The translations under genes were made by a program, and so were the position numbers. A stretch of 18,035 nucleotides of DNA from Acidobacteriota bacterium. Lineage in GTDB: Bacteria > Acidobacteriota > Thermoanaerobaculia > Multivoradales > SZUA-115. Below are positions 1 to 6,268 of this stretch, in pieces. Position 1 is the first letter of the stretch. The number at the start of each line of letters is the position of its first letter. Under the pieces are notes generated by a model, which worked only from the letters and a program-made list of their open reading frames with translations, made no database searches and was not told where the DNA came from. The stretch lies in assembly GCA_003231035.1 (NCBI GenBank), contig QIHU01000726.1, positions 1-18,035 of the forward strand. The letters are read 5' to 3'.

Positions 1-1200
1 GGAAGCGCGGCGCTAGCGGCTTTGCCGAGCTACGAGGTGATCGTCAAGTCACCCGGGGTGAGCCCCTATGTCGGTCCCTCGGCGGTGGCCCTCGAAGCGG
101 CGCTAGCGGCAGGCTCTGAGATCACCTCGGCGACCCAGATCTGGTTTGACGAGAACCCCGCCGCGCGCACCCTAGCCATCACCGGCACCAAGGGCAAGAG
201 CACCACCGTGGCACTGACCGCTCATCTGTTGCGGGCCGCGGGGCTACGGGTCGCCGTCGGGGGCAACATCGGTAAGGCGATGATCGATTCCGTCGCCTCG
301 CCTCCCCAGCCCGAACCCGAGATCTGGGTGATCGAGCTGTCGAGCTACCAGACCGCCTCGCTGCTGGCCCGGCCGTCGATCGCGGTGCTACTCAATCTTT
401 TCCCTGAACACCTCGACTGGCACGGCACCGTCGCGGCCTACTATCGCGACAAGTTGCGGCTCCTGGGCCGCTCGGCGAGTGGCGCCACTCCGGGTGCGGT
501 GGTGGTCAATGCCGCCGACCCGGAGAGTTCGCGCCACGGCGGAGGTTGGGTGGGGGCAACGCGCTTCAACGATCCCGTGGGGATCCATGTGCGTGGTGGT
601 CAGGTGTGGCAGGGAGAACGACCCTTGATCGCCAGCGAAGGTCTCCCCTTGCTCGGTGCGCACAACCTCTCCAACCTGTGTGCGGCGCTCAGCGCCGTGC
701 GGCTGGCGGGAGTCGATCCGGCCGCGATCGTCGAGGCGGTGGAGAGTTTTCGCGGCCTACCTCACCGCCTTCTTGCCCTGGGTGAGCGCGGTTCTGTGCT
801 CTGGGTGGACGACAGCATCTCGACCACGCCGCAATCGGCGCAGGCGGCGGTCGAGGCTTTTGCTGGGCGGCCGGTAACCCTGCTGCTCGGCGGTTTCGAG
901 CGCGGGTTGGACTACGGGCAGTTGGCTCGCTACGCGGTCGAACGGCCGGTGGAAACGGTGATAACCCTGCCCGACAACGGCGCCCGCGTCGCCGAGGCGG
1001 TGCGCCAAGCGCGCGGCGCGCGGTCAGCCCCGAATCTGATCGAAGCAGACGATCTTCAGCAAGCGGTATCCTTGGCCGCCGCTTCGACCCAGGCCGGTGG
1101 GGTGGTTCTTCTCTCGCCAGCCGCGCCCAGCTTTGGCCGCTTTCGCGACTACCGCGAGCGGGGCGAAGAGTTCGCCAAAGCCGCCGGCTTCGATCCTTAA
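1..1200 (+). CDS. murD: UDP-N-acetylmuramoyl-L-alanine--glutamate ligase (MurD family), 5'-truncated by the window edge
   Basis: Cytoplasmic Mur ligase that joins glutamate to UDP-MurNAc-L-Ala with ATP. The frame is open to base 1, so roughly 50 N-terminal residues of the usual ~440-450 lie outside; 399 residues are visible and the TTG at 22 is probably internal. Visible marks are the ATP P-loop GTKGKSTT (184-207), the central-domain LNLFPEHLDWHGT, and the C-terminal LLSPAAPSFGRFRDY followed by RGEEF (from about 1107). The C-terminal domain is unusual. E. coli MurD, as I recall it, has NDSKATN; here the protein reads DDSISTTP (808-831), replacing the lysine with Ile. GGDGKS becomes GGFERG, and the Phe of the SLDQFKNF segment becomes Tyr. 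These positions lie in or near the glutamate site, so the enantiomer used (D- or L-Glu) is uncertain. It is followed 15 bp later by an epimerase gene. Family assignment is secure; substrate stereochemistry is inference. Confidence 0.9.
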   Translation, partial: GSAALAALPSYEVIVKSPGVSPYVGPSAVALEAALAAGSEITSATQIWFDENPAARTLAITGTKGKSTTVALTAHLLRAAGLRVAVGGNIGKAMIDSVASPPQPEPEIWVIELSSYQTASLLARPSIAVLLNLFPEHLDWHGTVAAYYRDKLRLLGRSASGATPGAVVVNAADPESSRHGGGWVGATRFNDPVGIHVRGGQVWQGERPLIASEGLPLLGAHNLSNLCAALSAVRLAGVDPAAIVEAVESFRGLPHRLLALGERGSVLWVDDSISTTPQSAQAAVEAFAGRPVTLLLGGFERGLDYGQLARYAVERPVETVITLPDNGARVAEAVRQARGARSAPNLIEADDLQQAVSLAAASTQAGGVVLLSPAAPSFGRFRDYRERGEEFAKAAGFDP

Positions 1201-1215
1201 GGGGAAGATCCACCC

Positions 1216-2406
1216 GTGAACACCAACAACCGCTCATCCGTGGACTCTCTGAGCCCGTTAGCCCAGGCCGCCATCGAGGACTCTTTGGCCTTGCCGATCA
1301 CCTTGGCCAGACTAGAGGTCTTCGTCGCGCGGTTACCGCAACGAGAGTCTTTCCGTTCGGCGGTGGGGGTGCGCAACGAGCGTTGGGCCCTGTTGGTGCG
1401 CTGGGTCGATGAGGATGGGGCTTGGGGCATTGGCGAATCGTCCTGCCGACCGGATCCGTTCTTCAGTGGCGAGTTTGTCGATGGCTCGGCGCGGGTGCTG
1501 ACCGACTATCTTATGCCGTTGCTGCCCAGAGCCGGCACGGTGGCCGAAGTGGTGGCGGCGGTGGGCCGGGTGCGCGGCTGGCCCTTCACCGTCGCCTGTC
1601 TCCTCGATGCTCTTTTCGATCTCCTGCGCCGGCGCGGCGAACAAGACCTCCTCGACCGCTGGCCACCCCAGCGGCTCGACCGGGTGCCAGTCGGGATTTC
1701 ACTCGGCCTCTTCCCCACCCCCGGAGCGGCGGTGCAGCGGGTGGCGCGAGCGGTCGAGGAGGGCTACCGCCGGGTCAAGATGAAGGTCGCGCCCACGATG
1801 GATGCAGCCACCGCGGAGGCGGTGCGTACCGCCTTCCCCGAGCTGGCTCTGGGCTTTGACGCCAACGCTTCTTGCGACGCGGGTGACTACGAACTCTTGG
1901 CGCGGCTGGCGGTGTTGCAACCGGTCTCTTTCGAGCAACCGTTCGCCCCGCGGCGGCTCGATTTGCACGCCGAGTTGCGCCGTCGTCATCCGCGTCTCAC
2001 CGTCTGCTTGGACGAGTCCGTCGCCGCCCTGGGCGATCTGATCTCAGCCCACCGGCTGGGGGCCTTGGACGAACTCAACCTCAAGCCCGGCCGGGTGGGC
2101 GGGCAGGTGGAGACGGTGCGCATCCTCGACTACTGTCGCCGCCACGGGATCGACGCCTGGGTGGGTGGGATGTTCGAGACGGGGATTGGCCGGCTAGTCA
2201 ATTTGCGGGTCGCGGCCCGCTTACCGGCAGCCTTGGCGCACGATCAAAGCCCATCGAGCCGCTATTTTGAGCGCGACGTGGTGCGGCAACCGTTCACCAT
2301 GGACGGCGACGGTACCACGCACCTGCGCGGCGAACGGCCGGTCGAACTCGACGAGGCGACGCTGGCGGAATTCACCGAGTGGTCGCGGACTCTGAAACCT
2401 AGTTAA
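1216..2406 (+). CDS. Enolase-superfamily epimerase/racemase (MenC / N-acylamino-acid racemase / dipeptide epimerase type)
   Basis: A 396-residue protein of the muconate-lactonizing subgroup. The N-terminal capping domain resembles OSBS/N-succinylamino-acid racemases (PFFSGEFVDG, residues 81-90). The barrel carries a complete active site: KMK (Lys188 and Lys190), metal ligands Asp215 (FDAN), Glu240 (FEQP) and Asp266 (CLDES), the second catalytic lysine Lys290 (LNLKPGRVGG), and the GGMFETGIGR loop (318-327). Lys190 and Lys290 are 100 residues apart, as Lys163/Lys263 are in the Amycolatopsis racemase. Having both lysines permits 1,1-proton transfer, so a true epimerase is possible, although o-succinylbenzoate synthase (MenC) of menaquinone synthesis cannot be excluded. 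GTG start with GGGGA at 1201-1205, 15 bp after the murD stop and 16 bp before a D-aminoacylase gene. No other menaquinone gene is present, which slightly favours an amino-acid or muropeptide substrate. Confidence 0.85.
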   Translation: MNTNNRSSVDSLSPLAQAAIEDSLALPITLARLEVFVARLPQRESFRSAVGVRNERWALLVRWVDEDGAWGIGESSCRPDPFFSGEFVDGSARVLTDYLMPLLPRAGTVAEVVAAVGRVRGWPFTVACLLDALFDLLRRRGEQDLLDRWPPQRLDRVPVGISLGLFPTPGAAVQRVARAVEEGYRRVKMKVAPTMDAATAEAVRTAFPELALGFDANASCDAGDYELLARLAVLQPVSFEQPFAPRRLDLHAELRRRHPRLTVCLDESVAALGDLISAHRLGALDELNLKPGRVGGQVETVRILDYCRRHGIDAWVGGMFETGIGRLVNLRVAARLPAALAHDQSPSSRYFERDVVRQPFTMDGDGTTHLRGERPVELDEATLAEFTEWSRTLKPS

Positions 2407-2422
2407 ACCTTGTGGAGAGCGC

Positions 2423-4024
2423 GTGAGTCAGCAACTGGATACCTTGATCGAAAACGCCACCGTCTATGACGGCGTTCACCTTGAACCACGGAGTTGCCGA
2501 GTCGGGATTGTCGGCGAGCGCATCGCCATGGTGGGCGATGGCGCGAACGACGAAGCAGGCTCGATGGCGGCGCGGCGGGTGGTCGACGGTCGGGGGTTGA
2601 TCCTCTGCCCCGGCTTTATCGACACCCACGCTTCGACCGGCTTTGGCTATCGTTTCCCCGGTGCGGCCGACAACAAGCTCTTTCAGGGAGTGACCACCGA
2701 GATCATCGGGAACTGCGGCACCTCCAGCGCGCCGATCGGGTCCGCCATGGTGGAGGAGATGGAGAGTCTCGCTTCGACCATCGGCTTCACCTTCGATTGG
2801 CGCACCTTGGCTGAGTGGTTCGCCGGGATCGAGAGTTACGGCTTGCCGATCAACAGCGGCACCTACGTGGGTCACGGCACGGTGCGGGCCGGTTTTTGCG
2901 GCGCCGGTCGTGCGCTCGAGGGCGCCGCCTTCGAGGAGCTGGAGAGGGCGATCGATGGGGCGATGATCGACGGCGCCCTCGGCCTGTCGACCGGGCTGGT
3001 CTACGCGCCGGGGAGTTTCGCCAATACCGATGAGATCGTCCGTTTGGCGCGGGTGGCGGCGCGGCACGGGGGTCGCTACGTCAGCCACATTCGCAACGAG
3101 CGCGAGGGCTTGGAGGCGGCGGTCGCCGAGGTGATCGAGATCTCTCGCCGGGCTGGCCTCCCGGCGCTCATCAGCCACTTGAAGGCGGCGGAGCGACCCA
3201 ATTGGGGCAAGATTCCCGGGGTGATCGGCGCCATCGAGCAAGCCCGCGCGGAGGGGGTTGAGGTCACCTTCGAGGTCTATCCCTATGGCGCCGTGTCGAC
3301 CAAACTACGGACCTTCATTCCGAAAGAGATTCTGGAAGGCGGAGTCGAGGCGATGGTCGCTCGGCTTGAGGAAGCGCCCTGGCGGGCTCAGAGCGTGGCC
3401 TGGCTCGAAGGTCGCGACACCGACTACGCCGCCATGATGTTGATCACCGAGAGCCTGCCGGGAAGTCGCGGGGTGAGTGTGGAGCAGCTATCCCAGCAAC
3501 GGAGCCAAGCGCCCGGCGAGACGGTGGTCGACCTGCTGCTCACCGACCCGGAGGCTTGGATCGTCTACCACTGCATCGACGACGATGACCTGGAGGCCGC
3601 CATCGTCTGGCCCGACTCGATCGTGTGCAGCGACTCGTGGAGCTACCCCTTCAACGCGCCGCGCCAGATCGGCGATCCGCATCCGCGAACCTTCGGCGCC
3701 TTTAGCCGTTTCCTCGAACGGTGGGCGTTGCGGCGGGAACGGATCCCGCTGGGCGCGGCGATCCGCAAGATCACCGCGCTGCCGGCTCAATTCCTCGGCC
3801 TTCAAGATCGCGGGCGGATCCACCCCGGAGCCTTCGCCGATCTGATTCTGCTCGACTTGAGCGCCGTCCGCGAGCGCGCCACCTACACCGAGCCGCGCCA
3901 GTTTAGCGAGGGCACGCGGCGAGTTTGGGTCAACGGTACGGTGGTTTTGGAGGAGGGTCGCTTGGCGCAGGCCAAGCCGGGTCGTATAATCCGAAACAAC
4001 CATGACCGAGCCACGCATTCGTGA
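2423..4024 (+). CDS. N-acyl-D-amino-acid deacylase (D-aminoacylase) family amidohydrolase
   Basis: A 533-residue amidohydrolase; relatives release a D-amino acid from its N-acyl form using zinc. Landmarks match Alcaligenes D-aminoacylase with an offset of two residues: Cys98 (GNCG), His222 (SHIR) and His252 (SHLK) correspond to the tight-site ligands Cys96, His220 and His250. Asp404 (CSDSW) corresponds to catalytic Asp366, and the HPRTFGAFSRFL segment follows as usual. The oddity is in the first strand: the normal HxH reads H-A-S (His69-Ala-Ser71, bases 2627-2635), so the second ligand of the weak metal site is missing. In the characterised enzyme one metal at the tight site suffices, so activity is still plausible. 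GTG start with GGAG at 2414-2417. Its 3' end contains the next gene's putative promoter and overlaps that gene by 23 bp. The acyl substrate cannot be read from sequence; N-acyl-D-Glu would fit the neighbours. Confidence 0.87.
   Translation: MSQQLDTLIENATVYDGVHLEPRSCRVGIVGERIAMVGDGANDEAGSMAARRVVDGRGLILCPGFIDTHASTGFGYRFPGAADNKLFQGVTTEIIGNCGTSSAPIGSAMVEEMESLASTIGFTFDWRTLAEWFAGIESYGLPINSGTYVGHGTVRAGFCGAGRALEGAAFEELERAIDGAMIDGALGLSTGLVYAPGSFANTDEIVRLARVAARHGGRYVSHIRNEREGLEAAVAEVIEISRRAGLPALISHLKAAERPNWGKIPGVIGAIEQARAEGVEVTFEVYPYGAVSTKLRTFIPKEILEGGVEAMVARLEEAPWRAQSVAWLEGRDTDYAAMMLITESLPGSRGVSVEQLSQQRSQAPGETVVDLLLTDPEAWIVYHCIDDDDLEAAIVWPDSIVCSDSWSYPFNAPRQIGDPHPRTFGAFSRFLERWALRRERIPLGAAIRKITALPAQFLGLQDRGRIHPGAFADLILLDLSAVRERATYTEPRQFSEGTRRVWVNGTVVLEEGRLAQAKPGRIIRNNHDRATHS
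3962..3990 (+). promoter_or_regulatory. Putative sigma70-type promoter inside the D-aminoacylase gene
   Basis: TTGGCG (3962-3967) and a perfect TATAAT (3985-3990) are separated by 17 bp. The expected start of transcription is near 3996-3998, only 4-6 nt before the ATG of the GNAT gene at 4002, which has no Shine-Dalgarno sequence. This would give an almost leaderless mRNA. Predicted from sequence only. Confidence 0.5.
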
Positions 4025-4532
4025 CGCCTCGGTCGACGACGCCGCCCCTATCTCCGCAATCTACAACGAATCAATCGCCGCGGGAGACGCGACGATGGTG
4101 GAAACCGCGCCTAGCGAGGCGGAGATCCGCGATTGGATCACCGGTCTTGCGAAGCGCGAAGCAATCCTTGTGCTTGAGGCGGAGGGTGCTGTCGTCGGCT
4201 GGGGGGTGATCAAGAAGTACAGCGACCGCAAAGGGTACCGTTTCACCTGCGAGACGTCGGTATTTGTCGACCGTTCACAGGTGGGCGCGGGCTACGGGAC
4301 ACGCATCAAGTCTGCCTTAATCGAGCGCTGTCGGCGTATGGGATATCACCACATGCTGGCGCGGATCATGGCGGTCAACGTTGCCAGTATCGAGTACAAC
4401 AAGCGGTTTGGTTATGAGGTTGTCGGACGCCAAAGAGAGGCCGGTTTCAAGGACGGCCAGTGGCAAGACATTGTGATCATGCAGTTGGTTTTGAATGATG
4501 TCTTGCCGGAAATCCCAGCGGAGTTCACCTAG
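4002..4532 (+). CDS. GNAT-family N-acyltransferase, phosphinothricin-acetyltransferase (PAT)-like
   Basis: A 176-residue acetyltransferase of full family length that moves an acyl group from acyl-CoA to an amine, typically an amino acid or analogue. The N-terminus (IRDASVDDAAPISAIYNES) is PAT-like. The acyl-CoA site follows the ETSVFVD strand as Q-V-G-A-G-Y-G (Gln93 to Gly99), and NVASIEYNKRFGYEVVG is the usual C-terminal motif. It overlaps the D-aminoacylase gene by 23 bp in another frame, so it belongs to the same cluster, yet a TATAAT promoter lies just upstream and no ribosome binding site is visible. By eye its composition is less GC-rich than its neighbours, with hints of recent acquisition. 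Relatives in D/L-amino-acid conversion clusters N-succinylate or N-acetylate amino acids; that role here is inference. A detoxifying acetyltransferase is an equal alternative. Confidence 0.85.
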   Translation: MTEPRIRDASVDDAAPISAIYNESIAAGDATMVETAPSEAEIRDWITGLAKREAILVLEAEGAVVGWGVIKKYSDRKGYRFTCETSVFVDRSQVGAGYGTRIKSALIERCRRMGYHHMLARIMAVNVASIEYNKRFGYEVVGRQREAGFKDGQWQDIVIMQLVLNDVLPEIPAEFT

Positions 4533-4541
4533 GAAAGAGCC

Positions 4542-4604
4542 CATGCCTGTCCCCAAGAGGGGAGCTGAACGCACTTGAAAAGGCATGTATAAGGAGGGAG
4601 ACAG
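4542..4604 (+). promoter_or_regulatory. Structured leader with alternative pairings near the ribosome binding site of the cupin gene
   Basis: The 73-nt gap after the GNAT gene can fold as an outer 7-bp helix (CATGCCT 4542-4548 with AGGCATG 4581-4587) enclosing the hairpin TCCCC-AAGA-GGGGA (4550-4563). Alternatively CTGTCCCC (4547-4554) is complementary, with one bulge, to GGGAGACAG (4596-4604), which flanks and partly covers the Shine-Dalgarno AAGGAGG (4591-4597). The two folds exclude each other, as in a translational switch. It matches no riboswitch class I recognise. Confidence 0.35.
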
Positions 4605-4605
4605 C

Positions 4606-5595
4606 ATGACAGAAACAACAACAGCGGTCCTACCGGAGCGTATTCAAGGCTTAGTGGACACGATCGAGTCGAGTTCATCCATGGATTCACGAGCGGCGGT
4701 ACGCTTGCTCGAAGAGTCGGGAATCACCGAGCAAGACCTAGCCCAATGGGCCGACTATTCTCATCCGTCGGCGGATAGCTACGGCCGAGCCATGGTCCAT
4801 GACGGTGGTCACTACGAGTTGATGGTGATGTCGTGGACGGACGGCGACATGTCGGGAATTCACGATCATGGCTATACCCAATGGGGAGCGGTGCAACTTC
4901 TCGGCAACGCGGAGCACGCGACCTTCGAGCTCAAGGATGGCTTGATGCGCACCACCTCTCGCGCGGTTTTCAAGGAGGGCACGGTGGTACCCGTCGACCA
5001 CGACCTGATCCACCAGATGGGCAATGTTGGTCAGCCGAACTACTTGACTCTCCACCTCTACGGCTCGCCGGACCGTGATGGCGATGTCACCGGAGACGCG
5101 CGGCTCTATGAGCTGGACGAAGGGATGATCGACATCACCGGTGGCGGAGCCTTCTTCGCTCCTCCGGCGGCGGCGGTCTGTCGACGCGAAGATGGACCGA
5201 GGGCCGACTTCCCCACTTGGTTGCGTTTCGTCACCGAGTGGATGCGGCGCAGCCTCACGGCCACGGGAAGCCTCGATAGCCAGCAGCTGACCGAGCGGGA
5301 GTCCGCCCTCGCGGCCAAGCTCTTCGATCGCACCGAGTGGGATCGACTGGACGGCGAGCTGGCCCAAATCGAAGGCAAAGAGGATGGGCTCAGCAAGCGC
5401 TACCGCCGTATCCTCGGCCGCGAGCTGCTGGCCAGTGCCCAGCTTCAAGAGCGCCTCTTGGCGGCTGGCGTCGCTGGCCAAGCCTTCGCCCCACACGCGG
5501 CGCGGCTTACCGAGCTTCTCGAAGGGGCTGATCCGCAGGGGTCACCGGCTTTTACCGAGGCTTATTTGGGACTACTTCAGGAGGCACTCAGCTAG
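4606..5595 (+). CDS. Cysteine dioxygenase-type cupin with a C-terminal extension
   Basis: A 329-residue protein starting at ATG 4606, eight bases after a strong AAGGAGG; the in-frame ATG at 4585 lies upstream of that site and is rejected. Residues ~50-160 match type I cysteine dioxygenase, a non-haem iron enzyme that oxidises cysteine to cysteine sulfinate. Iron ligands are His86 and His88 (GIHDHG) and His136 (LIHQMGN). Arg61 (YGRAMV) corresponds to the substrate-carboxylate Arg60 of rat CDO. His150 and Tyr152 (LTLHLYGSP) match the His155/Tyr157 pair, with Thr148 in place of the usual Ser. The position of rat Cys93, the Cys-Tyr crosslink partner, is Trp93 here; bacterial enzymes commonly lack that Cys. 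About 150 residues after ~175 form a helical-looking tail that I cannot assign. Another thiol dioxygenase (for example on 3-mercaptopropionate) is possible, though the Arg favours cysteine. Confidence 0.8.
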   Translation: MTETTTAVLPERIQGLVDTIESSSSMDSRAAVRLLEESGITEQDLAQWADYSHPSADSYGRAMVHDGGHYELMVMSWTDGDMSGIHDHGYTQWGAVQLLGNAEHATFELKDGLMRTTSRAVFKEGTVVPVDHDLIHQMGNVGQPNYLTLHLYGSPDRDGDVTGDARLYELDEGMIDITGGGAFFAPPAAAVCRREDGPRADFPTWLRFVTEWMRRSLTATGSLDSQQLTERESALAAKLFDRTEWDRLDGELAQIEGKEDGLSKRYRRILGRELLASAQLQERLLAAGVAGQAFAPHAARLTELLEGADPQGSPAFTEAYLGLLQEALS

Positions 5596-5675
5596 ACGGG
5601 TCGAGGTTGAGACTTCCTCGCGGTGGTTGGTGTTTTGGGAGCTGTTGATCCATGGTCGCTGCCCGCTGGGGGTTC

Positions 5676-5850
5676 GAGTCGGTCTCTCCCGCGCAGTGGC
5701 CGGGCGGCTGCGCGCAGGATGGGAGCCCTACGAGTCGGCTCGTTCCGGGCGCCCGCGCAACTCGGCATTCGCCTCAGACACGCACGGGCGCTGATCCTCC
5801 ACGAGCCGATCCGTGCCCGCCTTAGGCCACTGCGCGGGAGAGACAGACTC
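5676..5850. repeat. 175-nt imperfect palindrome with 26-bp terminal inverted repeats
   Basis: The arms at 5676-5701 and 5825-5850 are reverse complements at 25 of 26 positions (one arm begins GAGTCGGTC, the complement of the other GAGTCTGTC). Inside, TCGGCTCGT and GCGCCCG-type segments also recur in inverted orientation, so the element could fold along most of its length. The terminal repeats and size resemble a MITE or large intergenic palindrome, but I see no convincing target-site duplication at its edges. Confidence 0.75.
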
Positions 5851-5986
5851 TTTGTTGGAGTGTTTTATTCGTCCTCGCGCCTCGCTTTGCTCGGCTCTCG
5901 GTGGTGCTGTCCGGGGTGGAGCACTGAGACCTTGCCGCTTCGCGTCTCGGGGAGGGCAGGGAGTAGAGCGGAGGAAGCGAGCCCTT

Positions 5987-6103
5987 GGGCGAGCCCGGCC
6001 GTTTAGGCCGGACTCCTACGGGGTGAGCCGCAAGAACGACGTTTCTTGCGGTGAGGGGGTTTCGGCGAGAAACCCCCATAGAAAAAAGGGTGGGGGTGTG
6101 GGC
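5987..6103. repeat. Tandem structured repeat, copy 1 (three hairpins)
   Basis: Begins GGGCGAGCCCGGCC. Hairpin A pairs CCGGCC (5995-6000) with GGCCGG (6006-6011) and extends by GAG/CTC past a C-A mismatch. Hairpin B pairs CCGCAAGAA (6028-6036) with TTCTTGCGG (6043-6051) around the loop CGACGT. Hairpin C pairs GGGGGTTTC (6055-6063) with GAAACCCCC (6069-6077) around GGCGA. It ends with CATAGAAAAAAGGGTGGGGG. Function unknown; the strand is undetermined. Confidence 0.85.
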
Positions 6104-6221
6104 GGGCGAGCCCGGCCGCTTAGGCCGGACTCCTGTGGGGTGAAAACCGAAAAACGACGTTTTTTCGGTTGAGGGGGTTTCGGCGAGAAACCCCCATAAA
6201 CAAAAGGGTGGGGGAGAGGGC
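6104..6221. repeat. Tandem structured repeat, copy 2 (three hairpins)
   Basis: Offset 117 bp from copy 1. Hairpin A (6112-6128) and hairpin C (6173-6195) have the same stems as copy 1. Hairpin B has a different stem, AACCGAAAAA (6145-6154) with TTTTTCGGTT (6161-6170), but the same loop CGACGT. The sequences between the hairpins are nearly identical to copy 1. Confidence 0.85.
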
Positions 6222-6268
6222 GGCTTGCCGCCCGGGGACAGGAACTGTGCTCAGAGCACAGTTCCTGT
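6218..6268. terminator. Two adjacent strong hairpins at the 3' end of the DUF1573 gene
   Basis: GGGCGGC-TT-GCCGCCC (6218-6233) is followed by a 31-nt palindrome (6238-6268) with 15-bp arms and a single central base, which contains the TGA stop (6251-6253) and last codons of the minus-strand gene. For that gene the stems sit at and just after the stop, then an A/T-containing stretch follows, fitting a transcription terminator. It could also stop plus-strand reading from the left. No long T-tract is present. Confidence 0.55.

Larger units (their letters stand above)
5596..6250. other. 655-bp gene-free region rich in inverted and tandem repeats
   Basis: No coding sequence is credible here: the open frames run through palindromes and resemble no protein. 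The stretch holds a weak 5-bp hairpin after the cupin gene (CGAGG 5602-5606 with CCTCG 5616-5620), a 175-nt imperfect palindrome, two tandem three-hairpin units and a terminator-like region at the right end. I see nothing further in 5621-5675 or 5851-5986. Confidence 0.7.

Noticed and set aside
7..111. 14-bp direct repeat GCGGCGCTAGCGGC at 7-20 and about 98-111
   Set aside because: Both copies encode the same Ala/Leu-rich residues within murD; in GC-rich coding DNA this is probably chance.
2399..3241. A 280-codon minus-strand frame opposite the D-aminoacylase gene
   Set aside because: The opposite strand carries a well-supported enzyme with conserved active-site residues; the antisense product is low complexity.
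5671..5700. tRNA-like 3' end (GGTTCGAGTC followed by CTCTCCCGC)
   Set aside because: The T-stem does not pair and no acceptor, D or anticodon arms can be drawn upstream.
5813..6172. A 119-codon frame across the tandem hairpin units
   Set aside because: Its sequence is only the translation of palindromes and repeats, with no ribosome site and no family resemblance.
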